Below are positions 11,560-23,200 of a stretch of DNA of 64,000 bases, piece by piece; the first letter of the stretch is position 1; the number at the start of each line of letters is the position of its first letter. Under the pieces are notes generated by a model that saw only the letters and a program-made list of their open reading frames with translations, searched no databases and was not told the origin of the DNA. A program made the position numbers and the translations under genes. Where the stretch lies: assembly GCA_003415625.1 (NCBI GenBank), contig PYIU01000001.1:2232001-2296000 (forward strand). Direction: 5' to 3'. Source of the DNA: Aquanectria penicillioides. Taxonomy: Eukaryota; Ascomycota; Sordariomycetes; Hypocreales; Nectriaceae.

Positions 11560-13168
11560 CTACACAATCGCGGTCTCGCGTTTCCTCATGCCTACCCAAC
11601 ACTCCATCGGCTTCTTGGAGAATCCCTCATGGGACTCCAGCTTCTCTTGGTAGAGTTTGAAGTCATAGCGGCGGAACGCGGTACCGACAATTAGGGCCAA
11701 CTCCATGTGTGCAACGTTCTGACCAACGCATGCTCTGGGCCCGAACGAGAAGGGGTTAAAGCAGATCTTCTGGCGTGGGGTCAGGTTCAACCACCGGTCT
11801 GGCTTGAACTCTTCAACATCTGGTCCCCAGACGTCGGCATCGTGGTGGATTGTGAAGCTGGGTACAGAGAGGACAGTCCCCTCAGGGAAGTGCTCCTTGC
11901 CATACGAGACACCTTCGGGAGCGGTGACGATTCTGGGAAGGCCGAGGGCGGACGTCGAGTGCAGTCGCATGCCTTCATCAATGCACTGTCGGAGAAAGCG
12001 CAGGTTCTTCACTTCGCTGTGAGCAGCAATGAGCGACTCGGGAGGGATAGCTTCGTCCAATTCTTGTTGGAGCCTAGAGACGATGGTTCCAGGGTTGGCA
12101 CGCTCTCCGTGAAGAATCCAGTAGATGACGGCACAGGCTGTGTTAGAAACAGTGTCACTGCCAGCGATAAGTTGAGTAAGTGCTTCCGAGACGAGCTCAT
12201 CCCTGGGCATCGGGTTACCATCGCCGTCCTTGCTCTGGCAAAGCATTTCCAAAATATCATGGCGCTGACTACCGGCAAGACCCTTCTCAGCAGCCCCTAA
12301 ACGCTTCGCGACGGCGGCTTCAGCAATTCCATGAAGATTTGACACTGACTGAAGCCCCTTGCTGAAGAACGGATCGGGTAGGTACTTTGCGAAAGGCCTC
12401 AGTTCTGGGAGCAGACCAAGCGTCGAACTCACTTCACCTCTTCGGTTAAGAGTCTCAGCTCCGGGAACATAGGTTTTGGGCTTTCCAGGAATAGTCGCCT
12501 CGCATTCATCACGGCCACGCTCCACCATCCCGAAAGGCGCACCGAACGCCAAGTCGCCAATGATGTCAAAGGCCAAGAAAGTGCACCAGGGCATCATGTT
12601 GACTCGACTGAATCCATCATCGGCTGGGAACGCAGACATTCGATCCAACTGTCCAACCCAACGTCTCAAATTATCCGTCATGTGAGGCTCAAAGTCTTGC
12701 ACAGCACCAGGGGAGAAGGCGTGGGCGACAATCTTGCGCTTCCTGGTGTGCTGACCACGATGTCGCACATTAAAGACGCCGGGGACTCCCGAGACAAAAG
12801 CATTATAGAAATGACTGGGAGCAAGTCAACAAGAGAGCATCAATGGATCGAAGCGGAAGTCTTTACTCCTTTAGGAATCCGTTTCCGTGTGCGTAGACAG
12901 TCCGCAGTCCTTCGGGCGTGGCAATCGAGACGTGGTTGAAACCGACTCGGACAACCTTGCCGTACTTGCGGTGGGCAGCGTCGACCCAAGCATACTTCTG
13001 ACCTTCGTGGGCACCCAGCGCGAGCCAGATGTTACTGAACTTGCTGACAAAAGGCCCAGGAATATGTTGAAGATGTTGATATGTAGTAAAGTACGGCACA
13101 ACCCAGTACAGGACAGCCCAGATGGGCACAATCACGCAAATCAAGGCGATTAAATGATGAAGCTCCAT
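11560..13168 (-). CDS. Cytochrome P450, CYP53-like (benzoate 4-hydroxylase type)
   Basis: Two exons: 13168-12867 and 12814-11560, in frame, 518 aa. An N-terminal TM anchor (IALICVIVPIWAVLYWVV) places it on the ER membrane. Key motifs are all present: proline-rich hinge HIPGP, I-helix AGSDT, EGMR for the ExxR pair, and the haem loop FSFGPRACVG with the ligand Cys. The early part (HGNGFLK, then after the splice FYNAFVSG..., HTRKRK) resembles CYP53, the family of fungal benzoate para-hydroxylases that need a CPR partner. The family call is from recognised similarity; the P450 call is certain. A MFS gene of anion-transporter type lies broken just upstream on the same strand, which could once have supplied substrate uptake. 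A TATA-like element lies about 70 bp upstream of the ATG. Confidence 0.9.
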
Positions 13169-13233
13169 GATGATAAAATGTTATTAGACCAATGTTTGAT
13201 GTATTTTCACGTTGATGAAGGGATACAAAGTTA

Positions 13234-13246
13234 AATTATATATATG
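13234..13246 (-). promoter_or_regulatory. TATA-like element of the P450 gene
   Basis: On the minus strand the sequence reads CATATATATAATT, about 66-78 bp before the ATG at 13168. Position and sequence fit a TATA box; inference only. Confidence 0.45.
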
Positions 13247-13631
13247 TAATGGCCTGCGAACGACTGGCCAGTTGACGAATGTCACGGAATGCGGAGCTGA
13301 GCTCCCGACTGAAGCTGACATTAATACGGAACTTCATTTGAGGGGAAACGCTATCCAAAAGTGGGATTCACTTAGTGGTTGCAGATGAATCGCAGTAGAT
13401 CCGATATCAAGGTTTCCCCGGATTCCGACTACTGTAGTCAGCCCAGTCAGCTTATCGTGAAATCCCACTCTTGACAGCAGTTGCCCCTCTCCATCCCCAC
13501 TCTCGGTTGACGCATGGTCACTATATAATTCGCAGCTCGTTACGACTGACGTAGTATTGATTGGAAATAGAATGCGTGATGCGGAAGTTCGGCTTTTGAG
13601 AGTCCCCACTTTCGAGATAGCGGCAGTCAGC

Positions 13632-13663
13632 CCGGATCTTGCTCCGGATCTTGGCTTCGGAAC
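13632..13663. repeat. CCGGATCTTG direct repeats upstream of P450
   Basis: Two copies of CCGGATCTTG with a 12-bp period, followed by TTCGGAAC, lie about 470 bp upstream of the P450 start. CGG-bearing direct repeats are typical targets of Zn2Cys6 regulators, so a role in control of the P450 is possible. The rest of 13169-13869 shows no gene. Confidence 0.35.
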
Positions 13664-13869
13664 TTTAAGACGGCTTATTATGGCCCCTGTCATTGGCCAT
13701 TATCACAGACCCGGAAGTAGATCGCGTGCCGAATTCTCGGTTCTGTAACTTGCTTATTGAAATCAATCTTCTCACATGACTTATCTTGAGGCTGATAGCA
13801 TGTACGCTTCATTTCTTTGCTCTTATGATACAACCAATCTGCTTGAACTCTGAGCCACTGTCAATGCCA

Positions 13870-14904
13870 TCATCAAGTGCGGTATGTGAAATTTAGATTT
13901 CGATCGCCCGTTGTATTCTTACGCGTGTCTTCCTTTCCGGATGAGAGAATCTCTGCCTTCTCTTTGTTTTGTTTGCGCAAGTAGGCCCATTGAAACGCAA
14001 CCAAGATATTTGCCAAGATGATGCACCCTAGCGAGACAGATTTCCCTACCGGCATACCAACACAAACGGCACGAACGCATAATGCTGGCTGAGCCCACAA
14101 TTATACACACCCACCTGTCATCAGGCGATTTTAGCAGCGAGACGTAATTCTTGCGTTTGAGATACCATACCTCCAGCCGGCATGGCCACCGACACCATCC
14201 ATTTGGAGGAGGCCATATGCAAGTAGTCCTCCTACTGCACTTGATAGCGTTGCACAGGATAATAAAATGGAGTCGCGCTGAGCAATCTCTTCACGTTTGG
14301 TCACTAGAGTGAGATAGAGGTTGAGTGTGGTGAAGAGACCGCCTTCTGCACCACCAAGCACCAGACGGCATGCAAATAAGCCTCCGACATTGGTCATAAA
14401 GCCATATGCGATTGTGACAGTATTCCATACAAGACACGGAAAAAGCAAGTCGTAGCGCGGCGAGAAGTGTTTGGCAAGAAGGAGGAATGGGGTTTCAACG
14501 AGGACGGTGGTAACGAAGAACATTGAAATTGCCGTTGAGAACTGAGATTCGGATGCTCCTATAGCTTCTAGCATCCCTCCAACTTGCACACTCCCTAATA
14601 GTTCATTAGAACTGCTATGAAATTTGACGCAAATCGGCACTATTAAACACGTGTTGTCCGCACAATATGTCAAAGATTATCTGACATGCAGCGACTCACC
14701 GAGATTCGAACGATCAATAAAACATGACATGTACACAATTCATATAGTAGGTGTGATGAATATGTCAAGATTTCTCACCACCTTGTGCTCAATCTTAGGG
14801 TCTATGGTCTGGACGTGTTATTCCTGGCTCGCCTCACAATCTGTCCCCTCACTTGAGGACTTCTTGTCCACAGACCTAGCTGCTCCCATCTTCTCGATAT
14901 TCAT
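13870..14904 (-). pseudogene. Broken ACS-family MFS transporter (allantoate permease type)
   Basis: From an ATG at 14904 the frame reads MNIEKMGAARSVDKK..., then meets TAA at 14818-14820 and TGA at 14740-14742. The frame between and after the stops is still that of a Dal5-like transporter (DPKIEHKVVRNLDIFITP, then CFIDRSN). An intron follows, then TM segments about 2-6 (SQFSTAISMFFVTTVLVE, RLVLGGAEGG) to about 14150. The middle of the protein (TM7-11) is missing, and the C-terminal end reappears near 13930-14030 (ILVAFQWAYLRKQNKEKAEI). Two stops plus a large internal deletion make it nonfunctional. Known role of intact relatives: uptake of organic anions such as allantoate or nicotinate. Both stops could come from C-to-T changes. 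Confidence 0.85.
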
Positions 14905-15889
14905 CTGAGCAAAGAATTTGCAAAGATATCGTTGATGAGCACCTGGAGTATGGGCTTTGAGAGTGGTCCCTAAGCCCAATCCAAGGGGCAATTCCTTATT
15001 TGAACAACTAAGAATTTGCTTTGCTCTATGTACTTTTGCGTAACGCCTCTCGTTGTAATTCAAGATCAACTCGAGACGTGTTTGACTCGGCGAATGTGGG
15101 TGAGCCAATTGCCCTGTTTGGTGAGACCCATGCCACATCACATCCCCTGAGACTCTCTTTGTACTACCAAATTCCGCGAGGATTGTAGCATGTGGCAGCG
15201 CATGGAAATACCTAGGGATACTGTATGGTCGTCTCTGAACACATCTGTCCTACTTTATTTCTGCTTATCTTGACTAAATCATATCTCCTTGGTACTTTTG
15301 CACCCAGCCATAAGATCTTCATTGGGATGTCGACATCTGAACCAAGATTTGCGACCCAAGCCGCCTGAGCCAGTCAATTAATGATGTGTCAAATAGTTTC
15401 TGAATTGATTTTCTCGAGTGACGTTTGGCCATTTCCGAAGAATTTCTGCAGGTGGCGAGAGATCAACTACTTATCTACCCGGGACTTGGACTTTGTCTCA
15501 GTTATGTGAGATAATGGTATCTGGTGGCCCAGAGGCGAGTTATGTGAACCGATGCACAGAAATGGGCTCATTCTGCTCTACCATGAATACATAGTGTTGG
15601 CCTGCAGGACGTTGTATTCTCTAGCATTGGAAGGTTCAGAACTGAATTGTTCCGACCGGCCTCTTTGCCCCAGCATGACAAAACGAGACCCTGATTTTCC
15701 CGGAATTGGATATAGGGAATTGATGGATAAAAAAAGAGCGTGTTTTTGCATCACATATACCGCTCGGAACACACGATGATGGGAGACCAGTCACGTGACT
15801 GTGCCATGAAGAGGCGCTTAGTCTCGATGCGGCTGAGTCGAATGGGAGGGGAATCTAGAGACATTTCTGCATGCGTCAACTCAGATGTC
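14905..15889. other. Divergent upstream region
   Basis: 985 bp between the start of the broken MFS gene and the HeLo-like/Hsp70 gene. ORFs overlapping on both strands (15552-15779) have no recognisable product. Must contain the promoter of the downstream gene. Confidence 0.4.
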
Positions 15890-18800
15890 ATGGATCCGCT
15901 GTCTATTGCCACCGGAGCGGCAGGGCTTGCTACCGGCTGTGCCACCATTGTCAAAACTCTGTACGATTGGATAGATGACACCGTGGACGTCGACATAAAC
16001 GTCTCCGGGCTTTGTGAAGAGGTCACGGCGCTCTCCCGCGTCCTAGAGTCCGTCAGCAATGCCTGTGTCCAGGCTCCCCGTGTTGTCATTGCCGAGATCG
16101 ACCCCGACAACAATCTTTGGACCAGTGTACAGGATACGTTAGGGGATATCAAGAGTACCCTTGACAAGCTGAACCAGTTGCTAGCAGAGATTGATAAGAC
16201 CAGCGGAAGCATCTTCAGCCGCGGTTTTCTCAGGAAACCAACCAAGCAAATCAGATTCAGTCTGCGAACAAAGGACATATCTACGTACAAGGAAAGGATA
16301 AAATCTTACAATAGCGCCATGAGCAGCGCTCTCCAGATGATCAATGTGTATGTTCTCTCAGCGCCCCACGTGATGCATATTTACTGATATTTGACGGCAG
16401 TTGTCTCTTACTTCAGAGCAATTCATCTCAAGACTCTGTGTTCAGGGTTCTGAATAGTCTGAAGTCTCAAGTGCGCCGTGTAGAGGTCGCTTTGCAAGTA
16501 GGAAACCCGTCTGGATCCGGGGCCTCTTTCGCGAGTGATGAGGACGCCCGCATTTCGCGAAACCTCCGAGAGTTTGTGCGTGTAGCCGAGAAGTTCCACT
16601 CTAGTGCAAGCACCGTCGTTAGAGATGGAGCTCGCTCAACAGTGTGGGGAGGAAGTGTCCTCGGGGACCCCTTGACACAAGAGCAAATTTCGGGAATTGA
16701 GAGCTGGATACAACCAGGGAACAACTCTGCAACTGGGGCGTCTGCATGGAGTGATGGAACCTCAAATACTTATGTTGAACATGCACGACAGTCTGATTCC
16801 GATGATGATATCGACGCTGAGCTTGATAAGAGGCTGGAACAGCTAGCGATAGAAAGCCAAAAGAGTGGCGATTATGAAAGGGCCGAGAATTTCTATCGCC
16901 GAGCTATCGAACGCGGAGAAGCTAGCTACAGGTCAGCCCAGGACATTGTATCCATGAGAATACATTTAGCTTCTGCATGTATGCGCCAGGAAAAGTGGAC
17001 AGACGCCGAAGAACTTGTGTCTCCAATAGCTTTTGAAAGGAAAGTCAGCGACGTAATGGTCTACCACATCATCCACGGCCTCGCCTTGGTACACAAGAAT
17101 GCATCGAATCATGAGGCTGCCAATCGCCTCGGAAAGCGCGCTCTTTGGGGAAAGCGAAAAACGTTAGGGAAAACGCACACGTCGTGCTGGGACACACTAG
17201 CACTGCTTGCTGCTATATGTGATGCCAGCAATAACATGGTGGAAGCCGAAGCCCACCGAACGTTTATTCCTGTTTCATATCGAGCAATCGAAGACGAAAG
17301 CGCCATAGCATACCTAGATCGTTCCTCTGGCGATAATGAAAGGATCCCTGAGTCGACAAATACTAGCGAGACTGGATCTAGTCAAGTGGGAACGACAGCA
17401 TCCTTTGAGACGACAGGACGACCTCCAGCTGTTCAACAGACATCGCAAGCAGGGAGAAGCCAGTTTCCAGTTGCATCCTCTGCTTCCCAACAAACAGCCC
17501 CATCGCAAAACACCTCTATGCAGAGCTATCCAACACAGAGCTTTTCAACCTCAAATTACGCCACACAGGGATACACAAGCCAGAATTATCCAGCCCAGAA
17601 TGACACAACTCAAGCCTACCCTTCTCAAGCCTACCCTTCCCAAACCTACTCTTCTCAAGGCTATCCTACTCAAGGCTATCCTATCCAAACTTATCCAAGC
17701 CAAGCATACCCTTCTCAAAGCTACCAGAACCAATCTTATCCTCCTCAAAATTCTCAGAATTATCCGAGCCAGAATTACTCAACTCAGACTTACCCAACCC
17801 AGAATTATAAACCACAACGTATCTCCGGCAATTATTCTACCAACCCTGATATGGCACAGCCACAACAATGGTCGCATGAAAGAGCGCTATCGCAAAATGC
17901 GAGAGAGACTGCGCGAGAGAAGGCGAAGCTTATAGTTGGTGTCCATTTCGGCACCGTAACATCATCTGTTGCCTGGGCCTTCACAACTCATACCGAGGCA
18001 AAAGAAGATATCATTTCGGAATGGCCGGGTGGCGGATTTTCCTTAAGACCAACGGTGGGCTTTCATCTGTTTTCCCCAATACCATTACTCAATCTGACAT
18101 AACATAGGTTCCAACTGTTCTATACTATAACAGTTATGCAAAGGTCGTTGGGTGGGGACATGATATTACTGATGCCTTAGCACCTACAGGGTTTCCCAAG
18201 CCAGGGATACAAAAGTTAGATTGGTTCAGATTACATCTTCTGGCAGCTGGAAACACACACTTCAACAACGTTGTTCTGCCCCCACTTCCGGAAGGAAAGG
18301 ACGCCATCGACGTCTCTACAGATTATTTATTCCTATTGAGACAAACTATCCGCTCAGTCCTCCCAAAGTCAATGGGAGCCGTCTTTGAACGAGAAGAACG
18401 CAACATATTTTGGTGTTTTACAGTGCCTTCGATATGTGGCGACCAAGGCAGAGCCGCTCTCCGGACTGCAATCGAACGAGCAGGCTTTCTCCGTGATGAG
18501 CAAGATCAACGCCTTCTCCTCGTCGATGAGCAAGAGGCCTCGGTGATATTCAGCTCTAAGACGGGACTTCTTAATTGCAAGGCCCATGATATTGTTCTTT
18601 TGATAGACTGCACAAGCGGGACAGTGGACCTAACCGCCTATGTGGTGGAAAAGGACAACCCACTTAGCTTAAGAAAATGTGGACCCCCATCAACAGACAG
18701 CTGCGGGTAAGTCAAGTTGCTATTGAACTGCGAAGTTGTGTTCACATTCTCTTCAGATCAACTGCTCTGAACCGAAACTTCAGCGTTATCGCGCGTGAGA

Positions 18801-19315
18801 GAATCGCCAAGATGCGCCTGCCCAAGGGCTCCAAAACAGCCGGCCGCGTCTACGCTAAGTGTATCATGGACTTTCAGAATCGAATCAAAGAAGACTTCCG
18901 TAACAATGGACAAAAATGGGCCGTTGATGTTGGCATAGAAGCCGAGTTCCCTGAAGCAGGTATCGATGAAGGGTACATGGTTTTTACAAACGAAGACATT
19001 TTGACTTGCTTTGAACCTGTTATAAATCGCATCTTGGAGATGACACGGGACCAGATCATAGCGATCCATGGGTCGAGTATTGGAACCCTTCAGGTAATAT
19101 TTGCAAACAATGGTTCAAAAGTTGGAGACGCGCTGACGCAATTGCACCAGAATATTCTTATCACGGGTGAATTTGGCGCCTCTGAATACCTTTTCCAACA
19201 GATCAAGCTGCATGTTCCCGATCAATTCCGGAATAAGGTTGTTAGGCCCATGGATTCAATCACAAGTACTGTGAAGGGACTTGTATCTGCAGGAATTATC
19301 CACACAAGGTTCTAA
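15890..19315 (+). CDS. HeLo-like N-terminal / TPR / Q-Y-P-S repeat / degenerate Hsp70-like protein
   Basis: Four exons: 15890-16347, 16401-18054, 18108-18706, 18757-19315; every junction keeps frame, total 1089 aa. Residues 1 to about 150 begin MDPLSIATGAAGLATG, the pattern of the helical N-terminal domain (PigL_N/HeLo-like) of fungal STAND proteins. Residues about 290-450 contain TPR-like helices (SGDYERAENFYRRAIERGE; MRQEKWTDAEELV). Residues about 525-625 are a tandem Q-x-Y-P-S/T repeat. Residues 662-1089 resemble the actin-like ATPase of Hsp70, HSPA12 branch (VGVHFGTVTSS; VPTVLYY; IDCTSGTVDL; ITGEFGASEYL). The phosphate-1 Asp is His668 and phosphate-2 lacks the usual GG, so ATP hydrolysis is doubtful. 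No NACHT or NB-ARC module is present. It converges on a NACHT gene across a tRNA. Function unknown; a role in nonself sensing or programmed death is inference from the N-terminal domain. Confidence 0.85.
17518..17820 (+). repeat. 15-bp minisatellite coding Q-x-Y-P-S pentapeptides
   Basis: Within exon 2 of the Hsp70-like gene. Units such as CAAGCCTACCCTTCT repeat with 15-bp period, most regularly at about 17610-17730, flanked by more diverged units. They encode QAYPS, QTYSS, QGYPT and similar. Such tracts change length easily between strains. Confidence 0.85.
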
Positions 19316-19703
19316 CCCGAGGCTGGCTCATGACACGCTCCACGGGAATAACATGACTTGATATGGAGTAATTTTGATATACTGTAGACTAATATAAAAT
19401 GTGTATTCCAAAAAATAAATAAATAAAGCATTGTCATTGATTGCTTTCAGATAGTGACATGGTGCTCTTCTGGTCTTGAAGGCTTGCGTCGTGCACTTCC
19501 TAGAGAGCTGTGTTCAGTCTCAAATGGAACTCTTAGCTTATTCACTCTTTTTACTATCTTCAATCGCTTATGATAGAATTCATAGGCCCATGTGGCTATC
19601 GGACCAAAGCCATGGATGAAGAGATACGAACCGAGATGTTGGCCGTGGCAATGGTTTTGAGCTCATATGGAGAAATAACGCTCGCATCAACATCAATAAT
19701 CAA
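19316..19703. other. Intergenic
   Basis: 388 bp between the Hsp70-like gene and the third tRNA-Leu. An AAATAAATAAATAAAG run near 19413-19429 is probably part of the 3' end region. No gene seen. Confidence 0.5.
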
Positions 19704-19806
19704 GGCGCTTTGGCCGAGCGGTCTAAGGCGCTGTGTTCAGGTTGTATCACAACACGAATAATTCGCAGTCTAGTAATAGGCCTGGGTTCGAATCCCAGAG
19801 GCGTCA
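19704..19806 (+). tRNA. tRNA-Leu (anticodon CAG), copy 3
   Basis: Identical over all 103 nt, intron included, to copy 1. The intron is at 19742-19762. B box GGTTCGAATCC is intact, and a TTCTTTTTT run follows 8-16 nt downstream as Pol III terminator. It sits between two convergent immune-type genes. Confidence 0.95.
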
Positions 19807-20235
19807 TTGCAGTTCTTTTTTGCCGGTCTTGTGTCCATCCCTTGATACACTTCGTTTCTCTCGTTAGGTCATTTCAATGCTTTCTACGTGCTTTCTTGTA
19901 GCTTGTACCGAGGTTTGAGATGTTTCGGGTGTTCTCGCTGCTCAATCAAAAGTGGAAGACCGCGCCTGTCCCGATTTGTCTCCTTTTTAGTATAAATATT
20001 TAAATTGGCTTAGCAACCTTATTTTTAAAAGAATCCATAACTTGACACTAAAAATTCCTCTCCAACTTTCATATTTCTTCTTATTTGATAGGTTTGGAGA
20101 ACCTTCCATACTCTAAATCTTCTACATATCGCACAAATCCAAGCTACATGCTGCCACTGATGGCTTCTCATCTTGATCATGCATTCCTATTTTGCGCAAC
20201 AGATGGGTATTATAATACTACTATTAACATCCAAC
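19807..20235. other. Intergenic, AT-rich
   Basis: 429 bp containing the tRNA terminator and the 3' region of the NACHT gene. No gene seen. Confidence 0.5.
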
Positions 20236-23200
20236 TCAAATCTTTTCTTCTGATTCTTCATTCTTAGGCTTGGTCTTGGGACGCTTTGTTGGCAGTCCTG
20301 CATCAGGCTCATCTGTGACCCTTTTTAAGTTTGTGGTCGGAGGCATCGGGCCTGGTTCAAGACGGGCCATCTTTGTATCTTGAGTTGTTGACTGTGTCTG
20401 CGCCAGTTTTCCTGTTGTTAATGCAAGCTTGGCCATTTGAGTGGAAAGACTTTGCGCCAGGTCTTGCGGAAATCCGTCCTCAATCGCAGCCTGCAAAATA
20501 TCCCAAGGGAGATCTAGCTCCTTGCTTCCGAGCTTGGTAATTAAGATTTCCAAAATAGAATGCAGCAATTCCAAGCGATGTCTATAATATGGCTGATTTC
20601 CTTCATTTTCTTTCGGCGACGGATCTCCTCTCGGGGACTGGCGTAAACTCCTGACGTGGCCACAAATGATGTCCCATGGCGATGCTCCAATGTCAAACTT
20701 TTGCATCAGCATATTGCCATCTTGTTCTTCCAGTATATGTTTGATGGCGCTCAAGATTTCCGAGCGTTTTCGCAGAATGTGATGCTTGTAGGCCAAATTT
20801 GTGGGCATGAATGTGAAGACGAGAAGCATGAAGCCGAAACCAGCTGTTGCGATGAGTTTCCGCGAGCCAGACATGGCGGCGTTTGTGTCTGCACCAAATC
20901 TAGATATGAGTGTAGTTGGGACCACAAAGGCCTTGTGTAGCATGAAATGATTCATTTCAGATTCACCCATCATGGTAATTTTGGCAACGTCCTCTGGAAG
21001 GTGTTCCCATGTGAAGTGCACAAGCAAGGAAGTTGCCACTTGGCGGCGTGCACGTCTCATTTCGTTTCCAATCCGTTTAGTTTCTGGCGGAAGACGAATT
21101 GGCACATGGCTTGTAGCTAGAATTTGAAAGTAGTCAGGCGTTTCCTGGATCTTCGCCAAGAGATAAGGCCACAGTCCTATTGAGAGTGCGTTGCTTCTGA
21201 ACATGAGATTAGCATCTGCTTCAGGCTTTTGTTCCTTGCCGAGCTCAAACTTGACATTTCCTGTGCGAATAAGTTCCTCTGTCGCAAAATGGAAATTGTC
21301 GAGAATTGGATACATGAGAGCTTTTGGAATATTCTGCGCTGCATCATCATCGTCTTGGATATACGAGAAAGCTTCTTTTAAGCGATCAATCGTTGGGCCT
21401 GTCCAAGAAGCAGCAAGCGTGTAAGATGAGTCCAGTTTGATCTCAGACCCCATCCGAGGGTGCTTGTACGCGGCCAGGTAAGCACGAACGATGGAAACCC
21501 TGGCGTTGAAGCCAGGCTTGGTCTTCTTGGAGAGGAAGTCTCTTACGGTTGCTGTCCTTAGCCAATCGCTCACAGTTCGGTGAATATATTGAACGCTGTC
21601 GTCATCGTACACCTCGAGGAGGCCCTTGCATAATGCATCGACGCGACGGACGATACGGGTTCGATTGTTGGAAATGTCCTCGTCAGAAAAGGAGCGGATA
21701 ACCTCTTTTAGAGCAAAGTCTGCATCATTATATTCCATCTCGTGAAAGTGGTAGATTGATACGTCTAGAGGTTCCCTGGCAACTAGCGTTATTTCAAGAA
21801 ACCCTGCCATTTTTTGGTGGTAAACCGAGCCAACGCTGTCTAGAATTTGCTTGAAAAACCGCTCCAAGTCTGGTGGGATAGAGTCAAGCATTTTTTGGAG
21901 ATCATCAAGCGTGTTGTCCTTTGTCAAGCCTTCTCGAAGTAGCTTGGTGACGAGAAAAACCCAAAGAAACACCCCTTGCGCTCGATCAGTGATAGTCTGG
22001 ATCAAAATGTCCCCAGCACCAGGTTCAATCGACTTGGCCCATCCCGGGTGTCGAGTGAGCCGGCTTTCTATGAAGTTGCGGATATCCTTGCGGGTTAGCT
22101 CGTGGACGTAAATCTTCGAGAGTGGCGAGCGTCCTAGATTTGTCTCAAAGACATTCCATGGTCGACTGGATACACATAGTTTGATGTTTGGCGCACGTGA
22201 AAGTTCAATCAGCGCCTGAACAAGCTCCAAATGATCGCCTTCGAATTCGTCGAGGCCATCTATGAAACAACAAAATCTAGCCTTGTAGGATTTCTGTTTT
22301 ACTAGGCGCTGGAAAGTTTGCTGGAGTTCGGCGAGAGACCATGACGTTTTCGGAGGTGTGGCTGCGTTGTTGTTACGCCACCGACCTGGGCAAACTTCTG
22401 GAAGCACCTTTGAAGGCATTTCCGTGAGGACCTGACGCAATAGTGATTGCCATAAACCTTGCTGAGACCGTTGCATCTGCGTGCCGATGCTCCAGAAGTA
22501 GTGGCTTGCGACGACAACCGGAAGAGGATGAGCCCAAGCAGAAAGGGCTCTTCCTGTTTTCTCGTTGCCCGTAATAAACTTCATGAGTGTGGACTTCCCC
22601 GAACCTGGCTTTCCGGAGATCCAGAATATCCCACTTTCCTTCTCTAGCCACCGTCGCACGTTTCCCTTTCCGAGGTTCGACTTTGACGACTCTTTGTGAT
22701 CTTGGGCTTGTGCCCCTCTAAGGGTCCATTGGAATGTTTGTTCATGCGCCTCTGTAATGTTGGCGTGTCTGACAGGAGATTGATCGTAGTCTAGACTAGC
22801 CACAATTTCTTGGGCTCGCAAGGAGTCCGAGATAGCTTGGCTGACAATTGACATTTTGGCCAAGTCAGCAGTGATCAAGCCAATGTCTACACCATGCAAA
22901 GACAAATTGTTGGGATCTGGTTTGGCATGTCGAATCTGGCTCAAGATGAGTGATAGGCTAGACTTCATGTCCTCGAGTTGAGTCATGTGGGAGGAGCCTA
23001 GGCCCTCCGTGGTGATAATTAGTTCATTTACTTGTCGTTGCAACAGGTGAGTGTTTTCGCTGTCGTGTGCGGGTTAGGATGGATGCATGTAGATAGATAT
23101 CAACTCCCTCCTAGGGCCCGGCTACTTACGTGGATATGGCGCAGATGCTCAGAATCATAGAAGTCTGGCGTCGACTGATGTTCTCCTTGAGGCGACTTAT

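Noticed and set aside
14690..14720. GTTCGAATC on the minus strand, like a tRNA B box
   Set aside because: It is the codon stretch for DRSN in the broken MFS gene; no acceptor or anticodon stem can be formed around it.
11560..14904. Secondary-metabolite cluster around the P450
   Set aside because: No PKS, NRPS, terpene synthase or DMATS gene is present anywhere in the window.
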